A stretch of DNA of 64,000 nucleotides. Source: UBA10906 sp049296695. GTDB lineage: Bacteria; Pseudomonadota; Gammaproteobacteria; Methylococcales; Methylomonadaceae. Below are positions 54,096 to 64,000 of this stretch, one piece after another. Each line of letters starts with the position of its first letter. Position 1 is the first letter of the stretch. A program made the translations under genes and the position numbers. Location of the stretch: positions 1-64,000 of the forward strand of contig JBAQSX010000013.1 of NCBI GenBank assembly GCA_049296695.1, in the 5' to 3' direction. The notes below the pieces were generated by a model that saw only the letters and a list, made by a program, of their open reading frames with translations, ran no database searches and was not told where the DNA came from.

Positions 54096-56189
54096 TTATG
54101 AAGATTTTTTAATAATTGCTTCTGCAATGTGTGCAGGTGTCTCGTTATATTTTTCAAACTGCATACTGTAGGTTGCCCGTCCTTGTGTTGCCGAACGCAA
54201 ATCAGTTGAATAACCAAACATTTCTGCTAACGGAACCTCACAAATAACTATCTTGCCCGATGGTGTATCTTCCATACCTTGAATAACACCGCGTCGTCTA
54301 TTAACATCACCTACGACATCACCCATATATTCTTCAGGCGTTGAGATATCGACTTTCATTATGGGTTCTAACAAAACAGGACTTGCTTTTCTCGCGCCTT
54401 CTCTAAAACACATAGAACCAGCAATTTTAAAAGCCATTTCATTTGAATCCACATCATGATAGGAACCATCAAATAAAGAGACTTTAACATCGAGAACGGG
54501 AAAGCCAGCAAGAATACCACTCTTCAATTGTTCTTGAATCCCTTTGTCTACAGCTGGTATGTATTCTTTTGGAACAACACCGCCGACAACTTCATTAACG
54601 AATTCATAACCTGTACCAAGTTCTTTAGGTTCAATTCTAAGCCAAACATGTGCATATTGACCACGTCCGCCTGATTGTCTTATAAACTTAGATTCTTGTT
54701 CTACTGATTTTCGGATGGTTTCTCTATAAGCAACTTGTGGTGTACCTATATTAGCATTGACATTGAATTCCCTTTTCATACGGTCAACAATGATCTCAAG
54801 ATGAAGTTCACCCATGCCAGATATGATAATCTGACCAGACTCACCGTCTGTATATACTCGAAATGAAGGGTCTTCTTGAGCTAATCTAACCAACGCGACA
54901 CTCATCTTTTCTTGATCTGCTTTCGTTTTTGGTTCTACAGCTATGGATATTACTGGCTCAGGAAAATCCATGCGCTCAAGAACAACTGGAGCTTTCAAAT
55001 CACAAAGTGTATCGCCTGTTGTTATATCTTTAAGACTAACAGCAGCGGCTATATCACCTGCATAGACGGATTTAACTTCTTCGCGGCTATTAGCGTGCAT
55101 TTGTACAATACGACCAACGCGCTCTCTTTTCATTTTTATTGAGTTATAAACGGTGTCTCCTGTATTTAATACACCCGAATAAACTCTAAAAAAGGTCAAA
55201 GTACCTACAAATTGATCAGCTGCAATTTTAAATGCCAAAGCAGAAAAAGGTTCGTTATCATCTGCTATACGCGTCGTTTCAGTAATGCCATTTTCAAGCA
55301 CCCCATTGACAGCGGCAATATCAGTTGGAGCAGGCATGTATTCGATAATAGCATCAAGCAATGCTTGCACACCTTTATTTTTAAAGGCTGAACCACAAAA
55401 AGCAGGAGCAATCTGGTTTGCTATCGTCCTAATACGAATACCGAGCTTTATTTCGTCATCGTTTAAAGTACCCTCTTCAAGATACTTTTCCGTTAATTCT
55501 TCGTTAGCCTCAGCGGCGGCTTCAACAATGTAATCATGCCATTTGTTGCTAGCTGCTACTAGTTCATTAGGTATTGCTTCTTCCTTAAAGGTCATACCCA
55601 TATTGTTCTCATCCCAATAGATAGCTTTCATTTTGATGAGATCGATTACACCTTCAAAATTTTCTTCAGCTCCGATTGGCAACTGCATAGGTATCGCATG
55701 ACTTCCAAGTCTGGATTTAATTTGCGCAATAACTCTAAGAAAATCTGCACCTATACGATCCATTTTGTTGATAAAAACCAATCTTGGAACTTGATATTTA
55801 TCAGCTTGTCGCCAAACAGTTTCTGATTGTGGTTCTACACCACCTACAGCACAGAAAACCGCGCACGCGCCATCTAAAACCCGTAAAGACCGTTCAACTT
55901 CAATAGTAAAGTCAACATGACCTGGCGTATCAATAATATTGATACGATGCTGCGGAAACTCCTGACGCATACCACTCCAAAAACAAGTGGTCGCGGCTGA
56001 GGTAATCGTAATGCCGCGCTCCTGCTCTTGTTCCATCCAATCCATAACGGCCGCGCCATCATGAACCTCACCCATTTTGTGGGATACACCCGTATAGTAG
56101 AGTATGCGTTCAGTAGTCGTTGTCTTACCCGCATCAATATGCGCCATGATGCCGATATTACGATAATATTTTATAGGCGTTTTACGCAC
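54096..56189 (-). CDS. fusA: Elongation factor G
   Basis: 697 residues (E. coli 704). It moves the ribosome by one codon and recycles it. GTPase motifs AHIDAGKT (16-23), DTPGHVDF and NKMDRIGAD; domain IV shows GGVVPKEYIPAVDKG. 20 nt after rpsG. Confidence 0.99.
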   Translation of the reverse strand: MRKTPIKYYRNIGIMAHIDAGKTTTTERILYYTGVSHKMGEVHDGAAVMDWMEQEQERGITITSAATTCFWSGMRQEFPQHRINIIDTPGHVDFTIEVERSLRVLDGACAVFCAVGGVEPQSETVWRQADKYQVPRLVFINKMDRIGADFLRVIAQIKSRLGSHAIPMQLPIGAEENFEGVIDLIKMKAIYWDENNMGMTFKEEAIPNELVAASNKWHDYIVEAAAEANEELTEKYLEEGTLNDDEIKLGIRIRTIANQIAPAFCGSAFKNKGVQALLDAIIEYMPAPTDIAAVNGVLENGITETTRIADDNEPFSALAFKIAADQFVGTLTFFRVYSGVLNTGDTVYNSIKMKRERVGRIVQMHANSREEVKSVYAGDIAAAVSLKDITTGDTLCDLKAPVVLERMDFPEPVISIAVEPKTKADQEKMSVALVRLAQEDPSFRVYTDGESGQIIISGMGELHLEIIVDRMKREFNVNANIGTPQVAYRETIRKSVEQESKFIRQSGGRGQYAHVWLRIEPKELGTGYEFVNEVVGGVVPKEYIPAVDKGIQEQLKSGILAGFPVLDVKVSLFDGSYHDVDSNEMAFKIAGSMCFREGARKASPVLLEPIMKVDISTPEEYMGDVVGDVNRRRGVIQGMEDTPSGKIVICEVPLAEMFGYSTDLRSATQGRATYSMQFEKYNETPAHIAEAIIKKSS

Positions 56190-56209
56190 TCAACTCACAA
56201 CTTATCCAG

Positions 56210-56680
56210 TTACCAACGATAATGAGAAAAAGCTTTATTAGCTTCTGCCATTCTATGTGTGTCTTCACGTTTTTTCGCTGCGGTGCCTCTGTTTTCAAAA
56301 GCATCCATCAATTCGCCAGCTAATTTAGCTGACATATTGCGTTCATTTCTTTTGTGAGAAGCATCAATCAACCAACGCATTGCAAGTGCCATACGTCTTG
56401 AAGGACGGACTTCCACTGGAACTTGATAAGTTGCACCACCTACGCGTCTGGATTTTACTTCAACTCTAGGCTGAACGTTTTCCAATGCTTTGGACAGCAC
56501 TTCCAGAGGTTCGTTGTGTCCTTTGTTTTTAATCGCATCTAATGCGCCATAAACAATGCTTTCAGCAACTGATTTTTTACCGCTTTCCATAATCATATTC
56601 ATAAATTTGGTCAGCATCACGCTACCAAATCTAGGATCTGGAATGATTTCTCTTTTTGTAGCGACTCTTCTTCTTGACAT
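56210..56680 (-). CDS. rpsG: 30S ribosomal protein S7
   Basis: 156 residues. It starts MSRRRVATKREIIPDPRFGS; KSRRVGGATYQVPVEV follows. It nucleates the 30S head and is the str-operon repressor in E. coli. 15 nt after rpsL. Confidence 0.98.
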   Translation of the reverse strand: MSRRRVATKREIIPDPRFGSVMLTKFMNMIMESGKKSVAESIVYGALDAIKNKGHNEPLEVLSKALENVQPRVEVKSRRVGGATYQVPVEVRPSRRMALAMRWLIDASHKRNERNMSAKLAGELMDAFENRGTAAKKREDTHRMAEANKAFSHYRW

Positions 56681-56695
56681 CTCAACCCCAACCTA

Positions 56696-57073
56696 TTATT
56701 TGCCTTTAGGCCGTTTTGTTCCATATTTAGAACGACCGCAACGTCTTTTGGCTACACCAGACGCGTCTAAACTACCACGCACAACGTGATAACGAACACC
56801 TGGTAAGTCTTTAACACGACCGCCCCTAATCAGAACCACTGAGTGTTCTTGAAGATTATGACCTTCGCCACCAATATAACTACTTACTTCAGCACCATTA
56901 GTCAATCTAACCCGCGCTACTTTACGCAAAGCTGAGTTTGGCTTTTTAGGTGTTGTTGTATAAACGCGAGTGCATACACCCCGCCGTTGAGGACATGCTT
57001 CCAATGCTGGAACATTACTCTTTTCTACTTTCTTAGTACGCGGCTTACGAACCAATTGGTTGATCGTGGCCAT
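56696..57073 (-). CDS. rpsL: 30S ribosomal protein S12
   Basis: 125 residues from the ATG at 57073 (MATINQLVRKPR). The frame extends to 57097 without family support, and GGAG lies 13 nt before the chosen ATG. TTTPKKPNSALRKVARVRL keeps the lysines whose change gives streptomycin resistance, so the protein is wild type there. First gene after the promoter at 57196-57224. Confidence 0.98.
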   Translation of the reverse strand: MATINQLVRKPRTKKVEKSNVPALEACPQRRGVCTRVYTTTPKKPNSALRKVARVRLTNGAEVSSYIGGEGHNLQEHSVVLIRGGRVKDLPGVRYHVVRGSLDASGVAKRRCGRSKYGTKRPKGK

Positions 57074-57188
57074 ATCTTTGTTTACTCCGATATACAATTA
57101 ATCGTCAGACTACAACTTGCTCTAGACAACGCACGTCCTAAACGCGTGTAGTATTCAAAACTGCACTTAAGTACGTTTTTTCATGTGA

Positions 57189-57237
57189 GCAGAGAATGAT
57201 ACTTGCTAATACTAATTAGGTCAAGTCCATTCTCTGC
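57189..57237. promoter_or_regulatory. Inverted repeat around the str promoter
   Basis: Perfect 10-bp arms GCAGAGAATG (57189-57198) and CATTCTCTGC (57228-57237) enclose the str promoter. One arm overlaps the -10 hexamer and the other lies just upstream of the -35. It could be an operator or an RNA hairpin for rpoC readthrough. Confidence 0.5.
57196..57224 (-). promoter_or_regulatory. Promoter for rpsL-rpsG-fusA-tuf and downstream
   Basis: On the minus strand TTGACC (57219-57224), a 17-nt spacer and TATCAT (57196-57201), in the 184-bp gap after rpoC. The start would be near 57189, giving a leader of about 115 nt that contains the self-complementary ACTACA...TGTAGT. Confidence 0.75.
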
Positions 57238-57257
57238 AAAAATTATTTTTACGTTTC

Positions 57258-60200
57258 TTAAATGCTTAAAGCTTGTTTCAGTGCTTCTTCAACATCACCC
57301 GCATGAGCAATATCATTATCAGTTGTATGATATTGTGCAAAACGGTTTTTCCGATATTCATGGTACGCTAATCCCGTTCCTGCTGGAATTAAACGACCCA
57401 CGATAACGTTTTCTTTCAAACCTTGTAGGCTATCACTCAAACCTCTAACAGCAGCATCGGTTAATACGCGTGTCGTTTCTTGGAAAGACGCGGCTGAAAT
57501 AAACGATTCTGTTGCCAAAGAAGCTTTTGTTATACCTAGCAAAATTGATTCGTAGCTGGCAGGGATTTTCCCTTCAGCTTCCATACGATCATTTTCAACA
57601 CGCACAGCGGCGCGTTCAACTTGATCCCCTTTTAAGAAAGCTGTATCGCCCGAAGCGGTAATCTCAACTTTTCTGAGCATTTGGCGAATAATCGCTTCAA
57701 TGTGTTTGTCGTTGATTTTTACGCCTTGCAGACGATACACGTCTTGAATTTCTTTAACCAAATAGTTAGCTAATTCTTCAATACCGCGCAATCTTAAAAT
57801 ATCATGCGGGGTTAATTCACCTTCTGCAATGGTTTCACCTTTTTCCACAAATTCACCTTCAAACACGGTGATATGTCGCCATTTTGGGATTAAGGTTTCT
57901 ACTTGTTCACCCGCCGCATCGGTGATGATAACGCGTTGTTTACCTTTGGTTTCTTTACCAAACGAAATTGTACCGCTGGTTTCAGCCAAAATTGCAGGGT
58001 CTTTGGTTTTACGCGCTTCAAATAAATCAGCAACGCGTGGCAAACCACCCGTAATATCGCGGGTTTTACTGGATTCTTGTGGAATTCTAGCCAGTACGTC
58101 ACCCACTTTTACTTCACCGCCGTCTTTAATACCGACAATCGCGCCTGTAGGCAAGAAGTATTGCGCGGGGATTTCTGTGCCTGACAGATAAATAGTATTG
58201 CCTTGGGTGTCTAACAACTTCACCATTGGACGTAATTCTTTACCTGCACTACCGCGTTGTTTTGGATCAGTTACTACTAACGAACTTAAACCTGTGACTT
58301 CATCAGATTGTTTTTGTACGGTAACACCATCAACGAAGTGGACTAATTCAACAATACCCTCAACTTCGGTGATAACGGGGTGCGTGAATGGATCCCAAGT
58401 AACGATAATATCGCCAGCGTGAATTTTATCGCCTTCTTTAACCGATAACACCGCGCCGTAAGGGATTTTATAACGTTCTCTTTCACGACCGTAATCATCA
58501 ACAACACCCACCTCACCTGAACGTGATACCGCAACTAAATTGCCTTCACGGTTAGGGACTGATTTTAAGTTGTTTAAGCGCACTGTACCTGCTGATTTAA
58601 CTTGTACATTGCTAATCGCCGCAGAACGCGATGCCGCGCCACCGATGTGGAACGTTCTCATGGTCAACTGTGTACCTGGTTCACCGATAGATTGCGCGGC
58701 AATAACGCCGACTGCTTCACCGATATTGACCAAATGTCCACGACCTAAATCACGTCCATAACACGCCGCGCACACACCATGACGGTTTTCACAAGTGATA
58801 ATTGAACGCACGATAACTTGGTCGATACTTTGCTCATCTAAAATAGCAACCCAGTGTTCATTGAGTAAGGTACCGCGTGGCACGATAATGTTTTCACCCG
58901 CCGCATCCATCACATCAACCGCGGCAACGCGACCTAAAACGCGCTCTGATAGCGGTTCAACCACATCACCACCTTCGATGATAGGCATCATGATTAAGCC
59001 ATTGCTAGTACCGCAATCTTGACCTGTAATCACCAAGTCTTGCGCCACGTCAACTAAACGACGGGTCAAATAACCTGAGTTCGCGGTTTTCAACGCGGTA
59101 TCAGCAAGACCTTTACGCGCACCGTGGGTTGAGATGAAGTATTGCAATACGTCCAGCCCTTCACGGAAATTCGCAGTAATAGGCGTTTCGATAATTGAGC
59201 CGTCTGGTTTTGCCATCAAGCCGCGCATACCCGCTAACTGACGAATCTGAGCGGCACTACCGCGTGCTCCAGACTCTGCCATCATAAAGATAGAGTTAAA
59301 GGATTTTTGCTTAACTTCATTACCCTTAGCATCAACAACGAAATTACCATCGGCACCAATAACTGACTCCACGCCTAAGCCATCCATCATCACTTTAGCG
59401 ACTTTATCGTTAGCATGTGACCAAATATCAACAACCTTGTTATATCGCTCACCGTCAGTCACTAAGCCTGAAGCATATTGGCTTTGAATATCATTCACTT
59501 CCGCTTCAGCCGCCTTGATAATATCGACTTTTTCAGCAGGAATTGCCATGTCTTCAATACCAAACGATACGCCCGAAATCGTTGCATAACGGAAGCCCAA
59601 ATACATAATTTGGTCAGCCAGCATTACGGTTTCTTTATTGCCTAGATGACGATAGCTGTAGTTAATCAAACGCGAAATATTCTTTTTAGTCATGTCGCGA
59701 TTAACTTCATCAAAGGGCATCCGCTCAGGTACGACTTCCCAAATCAAAGAGCGGCCTACAGTAGTATCAACACGGCGCGTTTTGTTTTCTAATTCGCCTT
59801 TATCGTTGACTACTTTTTCAGTAATGCGTAATACAATTTTAGTTTGCAATTCCACGGCTTTGGCTTGCAAAGCTCTATGCACTTCACCGACATCACCAAA
59901 AATACTGCCATTACCACGCGCATTGATTTTTTCACGGCTGATGTAATACAGCCCCAAGACCACGTCTTGTGAGGGGTTGATAACAGGGTCGCCGTTAGCA
60001 GGTGACAAAATATTATTGGTTGCCATCATTAAAGCGCGGGCTTCTAATTGCGCTTCAATCGATAACGGTACATGCACCGCCATCTGGTCACCGTCAAAGT
60101 CCGCGTTGAACGCGCTACACACTAACGGATGCAATTGAATCGCCTTACCTTCAATCAAGGTCGGTTCAAAAGCTTGAATACCTAATCTATGCAAAGTCGG

Positions 60201-61478
60201 CGCACGGTTTAATAGAATCGGATGCTCACGAATCACTTCTTCCAAAATATCCCATACTTCCGCACCTTCGCGTTCTACCATTTTCTTAGCGGCTTTAATG
60301 GTTGTCGCATGACCGCGTAATTGTAGCTTGCTGAAAATAAAGGGCTTAAATAATTCTAACGCCATTTTTTTAGGCAAACCGCATTGATGCAAACGCAATG
60401 TCGGGCCTACAACAATAACCGAACGACCTGAGTAATCGACACGCTTTCCTAATAAGTTTTGACGGAAACGCCCTTGCTTACCTTTAATCATATCCGCTAA
60501 TGATTTCAACGGACGGCGATTTGTGCCAGTAATAGCGCGTCCACGTCTACCGTTATCGAGTAGCGCGTCTACGGATTCTTGCAACATGCGTTTTTCGTTA
60601 CGCACGATAATGTCAGGCGCGTTTAAATCTAACAAACGGTTTAAACGGTTGTTACGATTAATCACGCGGCGATATAAATCGTTTAAGTCTGACGTGGCAA
60701 AACGACCACCATCTAACGGTACTAAAGGACGCAACTCAGGTGGTAACACGGGCAATACTTGTAAAATCATCCATTCAGGACGATTTTTAGAACTCAACAA
60801 AGCGTCCATCACCTTGAGGCGTTTGGAGTATTTTTTGATTTTAGTCTCAGAGCTGGTCGAATTGATTTCTTCGCGCAAGATAACCACTTGCTCTTTTAAA
60901 TCAATGGCTTTAAGCAAATCGTAAATAGCTTCCGCGCCCATTTTGGCAACAAAATCATCACCATACTGCTCAACCGCGTCTAAGTATTCATCATCGGTTA
61001 ATAATTGTCCGCGCACCAGTGGCGTTGTGCCTTCATCTAAAATCACAAAGGATTCAAAATATAACACCCGCTCAATTTCACGCAGGGTCATATCCAATAA
61101 TAAAGCAATACGCGAAGGCAAGGATTTTAAAAACCAAATATGCGCTACAGGGCTGGCTAGGTCGATATGTCCCATGCGTTCACGGCGCACTTTAGACAAA
61201 GTGACTTCCACGCCGCATTTTTCGCAGATAACGCCGCGATGTTTTAAACGTTTGTATTTGCCGCAGAGACATTCATAGTCGCTCACGGGCCCAAAAATTT
61301 TGGCACAGAACAAGCCGTCTCGTTCTGGCTTAAAAGTACGGTAGTTGATGGTTTCGGGTTTTTTCACTTCACCATAAGACCACGAGCGAATCATGTCAGG
61401 TGAGGCGAGTCCTATGCTAATCCCATCGAAGTCGTCAGTACGTCCTTGACGCTTTAGAAAATTCATTAAATCTTTCAA
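57258..61478 (-). CDS. rpoC: RNA polymerase beta' subunit
   Basis: 1406 residues (E. coli 1407). The N-terminal zinc ribbon has CLCGKYKRLKHRGVICEKC (about 70-88), and the catalytic magnesium loop NADFDGDQMAVH is near residue 457. The second zinc cluster is CENRHGVCAACYGRDLGRG. Complete, 86 nt after rpoB with a palindrome in the gap. Confidence 0.99.
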   Translation of the reverse strand: MKDLMNFLKRQGRTDDFDGISIGLASPDMIRSWSYGEVKKPETINYRTFKPERDGLFCAKIFGPVSDYECLCGKYKRLKHRGVICEKCGVEVTLSKVRRERMGHIDLASPVAHIWFLKSLPSRIALLLDMTLREIERVLYFESFVILDEGTTPLVRGQLLTDDEYLDAVEQYGDDFVAKMGAEAIYDLLKAIDLKEQVVILREEINSTSSETKIKKYSKRLKVMDALLSSKNRPEWMILQVLPVLPPELRPLVPLDGGRFATSDLNDLYRRVINRNNRLNRLLDLNAPDIIVRNEKRMLQESVDALLDNGRRGRAITGTNRRPLKSLADMIKGKQGRFRQNLLGKRVDYSGRSVIVVGPTLRLHQCGLPKKMALELFKPFIFSKLQLRGHATTIKAAKKMVEREGAEVWDILEEVIREHPILLNRAPTLHRLGIQAFEPTLIEGKAIQLHPLVCSAFNADFDGDQMAVHVPLSIEAQLEARALMMATNNILSPANGDPVINPSQDVVLGLYYISREKINARGNGSIFGDVGEVHRALQAKAVELQTKIVLRITEKVVNDKGELENKTRRVDTTVGRSLIWEVVPERMPFDEVNRDMTKKNISRLINYSYRHLGNKETVMLADQIMYLGFRYATISGVSFGIEDMAIPAEKVDIIKAAEAEVNDIQSQYASGLVTDGERYNKVVDIWSHANDKVAKVMMDGLGVESVIGADGNFVVDAKGNEVKQKSFNSIFMMAESGARGSAAQIRQLAGMRGLMAKPDGSIIETPITANFREGLDVLQYFISTHGARKGLADTALKTANSGYLTRRLVDVAQDLVITGQDCGTSNGLIMMPIIEGGDVVEPLSERVLGRVAAVDVMDAAGENIIVPRGTLLNEHWVAILDEQSIDQVIVRSIITCENRHGVCAACYGRDLGRGHLVNIGEAVGVIAAQSIGEPGTQLTMRTFHIGGAASRSAAISNVQVKSAGTVRLNNLKSVPNREGNLVAVSRSGEVGVVDDYGRERERYKIPYGAVLSVKEGDKIHAGDIIVTWDPFTHPVITEVEGIVELVHFVDGVTVQKQSDEVTGLSSLVVTDPKQRGSAGKELRPMVKLLDTQGNTIYLSGTEIPAQYFLPTGAIVGIKDGGEVKVGDVLARIPQESSKTRDITGGLPRVADLFEARKTKDPAILAETSGTISFGKETKGKQRVIITDAAGEQVETLIPKWRHITVFEGEFVEKGETIAEGELTPHDILRLRGIEELANYLVKEIQDVYRLQGVKINDKHIEAIIRQMLRKVEITASGDTAFLKGDQVERAAVRVENDRMEAEGKIPASYESILLGITKASLATESFISAASFQETTRVLTDAAVRGLSDSLQGLKENVIVGRLIPAGTGLAYHEYRKNRFAQYHTTDNDIAHAGDVEEALKQALSI

Positions 61479-61527
61479 GTGCTTATCCTCTTGATGTTGA
61501 GAATTGGAAATATTGTGTAATGCAAGG

Positions 61528-61554
61528 GTAAAGGCGACTTTAAGTCGCCCTTAC
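61528..61554. repeat. GTAAAGGCGACTT palindrome between rpoB and rpoC
   Basis: 13-bp arms (GTARRGGCGACTT) with one mismatch in the 86-bp rpoB-rpoC gap. The sequence resembles the GTAGGGGCGA repeat ends at 15747 and 32066. As RNA it makes a stable hairpin that may affect the rpoB/rpoC ratio or RNA processing. Confidence 0.65.
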
Positions 61555-61564
61555 GCATTTACAG

Positions 61565-64000
61565 CTATTCCCGCTCTAGTTCGATGTTGACTGCCAGCGA
61601 GCGAATTTCTTTGATTAACACATTGAACGATTCTGGCATTCCCGCTTCCATTTTGTGATTGCCATCGACAATGTTTTTATACATTCGCGTTCTACCCGTG
61701 ACATCGTCAGATTTGACTGTGAGCATTTCTTGCAAGGTGTACGCCGCGCCGTAAGCTTCCAATGCCCAGACTTCCATTTCACCAAAACGCTGACCACCAA
61801 ATTGCGCTTTACCGCCCAAAGGTTGCTGTGTGACTAAGCTATAAGGGCCAGTTGAACGTGCGTGCATTTTGTCATCGACCAAGTGGTTCAATTTGAGCAT
61901 GTACATATAACCCACGGTCACTTCACGCTCAAACGGCTCACCTGTGAGACCATCATACAAAGTTGTTTGACCATGTTCAGGCAGGTCGGCTAAACGCAAC
62001 ATACGGCGAATGTCTTCTTCGTCCGCGCCATCGAATACTGGTGATGCCATCGGCACACCCGCCACTAGATTACGCGCCATTTCTAAAATTTCGCCATCGG
62101 TGAAAGAATCTAAATCTTCTTTACGACCGCTAGAGTTATAGATTTTGCCTAAATAGTCACGAATGGTTTTGACTTTTTCCATTTCAGCGTCATAACGCGC
62201 TTCTAACATCTTGCCAATCTTGATGCCTAAGCCTTTAGCCGCCCAACCTAAGTGGGTTTCTAAGACCTGTCCCACGTTCATCCGCGAAGGTACACCCAGC
62301 GGGTTTAACACGATGTCGACAGGGTTGCCATCAGCAGTGTAAGGCATGTCTTCAATGGGGCGTATCATGGAGATAACCCCTTTGTTGCCGTGCCGTCCCG
62401 CCATTTTATCCCCTGGCTGAATACGACGTTTGACCGCTAAATAGACTTTAACCATTTTCAACACACCCGGAGGCAAATCATCGCCCATGGTGATTTTTTT
62501 GCATTTGACTTCAAATTTTTCATCAAAGTCTTTGCGTTGTTGCTCCACTTGCGCGGCAACGGTTTCGAGTTGCACATTCAACTCTTCGTCTTTCATGTTG
62601 ATTTTAAGCCAGTCAGAATGCTTGATGCTGTCTAAATAATCTTGAGTGATTTCTGAGCCACCTTTTAAACCACCCGCACCTGATAACGCGACTTTACCAA
62701 TCAATAATTTAGCCACCCGCGCATAAATATCGCCTTCTAAAATTTTGAGCTGGTCATCTAAGTCTTTGCGGTAACGTTTAATGGCATCACGTTCAATATC
62801 TAAAGCGCGTTTGTCTTTTTTCACGCCATCACGGGTAAATACTTGCACGTCAATGACCGTACCTTCAATACTCCCCGGAACGCGCAAAGAAGTATCTTTT
62901 ACGTCAGCGGCTTTTTCGCCAAAGATAGCGCGTAATAGCTTTTCTTCGGGCGTGAGTTGAGTTTCGCCTTTAGGGGTGACTTTACCCACTAAAATATCGC
63001 CACCTTTGACTTCCGCGCCAATGTAGACAATGCCTGACTCATCTAATTTCGATAAGGCTTCTTCGCTCACATTAGGAATATCGGCAGTGATTTCTTCAGG
63101 GCTGTGTTTGGTATCACGCGCCACGCAGGTTTTTTCTTCGATGTGAATCGTAGTGAAACGGTCTTCTTTAACGACACGTTCAGAGACTAAAATCGAGTCT
63201 TCAAAGTTATAACCATTCCACGGCATGAACGCGACCAGCATATTTTGACCCAGTGCCAATTCGCCCATATCGGTTGAAGGCCCGTCAGCTAAAATATCGC
63301 CTTTGCTAACAATATCACCAGGTTTAACCAAAGGTTTTTGGTTAATACAAGTGTTTTGGTTAGAGCGGGTGTATTTAATCAGGTTGTAAATATCAACACC
63401 TGACGAACCTGTTTCGGTTTCAGTATCATTGACACGCACTACAATACGCGCCGCGTCAACGGCTTCAATGCGACCACCGCGCACAGCAACCACTGCCACG
63501 CCTGAGTCTTTAGCCACGGTGCGTTCCATGCCCGTACCCACTAATGGCTTTTCAGCTCTCAGTGTTGGTACAGCTTGACGTTGCATGTTAGAACCCATCA
63601 AGGCGCGGTTCGCGTCATCGTGTTCTAGGAATGGAATAATAGAAGCCGCTACTGAGACGATTTGTTTAGACGATACGTCCATATACTGCACCGTATCGGA
63701 CATGGCTAAAGCAAACTCGTCTTTATGACGACAAGACACTAAGCCATCAACTAATTTACCGTTTTCGTCTACAGGTACACTCGCCTGCGCGATAACAAAT
63801 TCGCCTTCTTCAATGGCAGATAAATAATCGACTTGGTCGGTAACGTGACCGTTAACCACTTTACGATACGGCGTTTCTAAAAAGCCGTAATCGTTAGTAC
63901 GCGCATAAACTGACAGCGAGTTAATCAAACCAATGTTTGGCCCTTCAGGCGTTTCAATCGGACAAACTCTGCCATAATGGGTGGCGTGTACGTCACGCAC
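61565..64000 (-). CDS. rpoB: RNA polymerase beta subunit (C-terminal 811 residues; cut by window)
   Basis: The window holds the C-terminal 60 percent of RpoB (E. coli 1342 residues); the N-terminus, with most of the rifampicin region, lies beyond 64000. Clear blocks: HYGRVCPIETPEGPNIGLI at the cut end, MPWNGYNFEDSILVSERVV, MAGRHGNKGVISMI and GGQRFGEMEVWALEAYGAA. The gene is open at the window edge, not truncated biologically as far as can be seen. Confidence 0.98.
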   Translation of the reverse strand: MRDVHATHYGRVCPIETPEGPNIGLINSLSVYARTNDYGFLETPYRKVVNGHVTDQVDYLSAIEEGEFVIAQASVPVDENGKLVDGLVSCRHKDEFALAMSDTVQYMDVSSKQIVSVAASIIPFLEHDDANRALMGSNMQRQAVPTLRAEKPLVGTGMERTVAKDSGVAVVAVRGGRIEAVDAARIVVRVNDTETETGSSGVDIYNLIKYTRSNQNTCINQKPLVKPGDIVSKGDILADGPSTDMGELALGQNMLVAFMPWNGYNFEDSILVSERVVKEDRFTTIHIEEKTCVARDTKHSPEEITADIPNVSEEALSKLDESGIVYIGAEVKGGDILVGKVTPKGETQLTPEEKLLRAIFGEKAADVKDTSLRVPGSIEGTVIDVQVFTRDGVKKDKRALDIERDAIKRYRKDLDDQLKILEGDIYARVAKLLIGKVALSGAGGLKGGSEITQDYLDSIKHSDWLKINMKDEELNVQLETVAAQVEQQRKDFDEKFEVKCKKITMGDDLPPGVLKMVKVYLAVKRRIQPGDKMAGRHGNKGVISMIRPIEDMPYTADGNPVDIVLNPLGVPSRMNVGQVLETHLGWAAKGLGIKIGKMLEARYDAEMEKVKTIRDYLGKIYNSSGRKEDLDSFTDGEILEMARNLVAGVPMASPVFDGADEEDIRRMLRLADLPEHGQTTLYDGLTGEPFEREVTVGYMYMLKLNHLVDDKMHARSTGPYSLVTQQPLGGKAQFGGQRFGEMEVWALEAYGAAYTLQEMLTVKSDDVTGRTRMYKNIVDGNHKMEAGMPESFNVLIKEIRSLAVNIELERE

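Noticed and set aside
57202..57406. Small plus-strand gene at the end of rpoC
   Set aside because: Overlaps the rpoC C-terminus and the str promoter; no coding features.

Overview
The window looks like chromosome of a gammaproteobacterium with A+T-rich, intergenic-repeat-rich DNA. The evidence is the gene set: separate GlyQ and GlyS subunits, RlmJ, fused RlmKL, DusA, TldD, a BamC-like lipoprotein, and the unbroken rpoBC-str-S10-spc-alpha series. The many palindromic intergenic repeats recall large sulfur bacteria (Beggiatoa/Thiothrix type), but that placement is a guess. No prophage, integrase, CRISPR array or complete insertion sequence was found.

Layout. 1-6.3 kb (minus): glyQ and glyS, normally neighbours, are separated by two two-gene modules, each an ABC-type AAA ATPase overlapping a small TOPRIM-like protein. 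6.4-15.7 kb (plus): two exported proteins of unknown role, an RMD1/YagE-like protein, rlmJ, a MalY/PatB-type lyase, dusA, a staphylococcal-nuclease homologue, a twice-frameshifted gene, a BamC-like lipoprotein and tldD, interspersed with palindromic repeats and three short non-autonomous transposable elements. 16-21.8 kb (minus): two sulfotransferases, a helical-repeat protein and a 1139-residue double glycosyltransferase, probably a surface-glycan cluster. 21.8-26.3 kb (minus): two identical tRNA-Phe genes with a good promoter, acylphosphatase, rlmKL, an FKBP isomerase, a Roadblock protein and a lytic-transglycosylase-like lipoprotein. 26.4-33.5 kb: a tandem PilZ protein, then a glycine/one-carbon group (fhs, glyA, glycerate kinase) holding a third ATPase/TOPRIM-like module (DUF4276 type) between glyA and fhs. 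33.6-39.3 kb: moaC, a small unknown, pgl-zwf, a PilZ protein and cstA. 39.5-64 kb (minus): rpoB (cut by the window end), rpoC, rpsL-rpsG-fusA-tuf, the S10, spc and alpha gene sets and rplQ, ended by a strong terminator.

The housekeeping part works as expected: glycine activation, C1-folate supply, the start of the oxidative pentose phosphate pathway, and the transcription/translation core. The most unusual content is the three ATPase/TOPRIM-like pairs. They share a domain plan but little sequence, and all sit inside glycine-related core gene groups. They are candidate defence modules of the broad OLD/PARIS/Septu-like class. The second notable item is a short transposable-element family in which each of three copies has an exact 8-bp target duplication.
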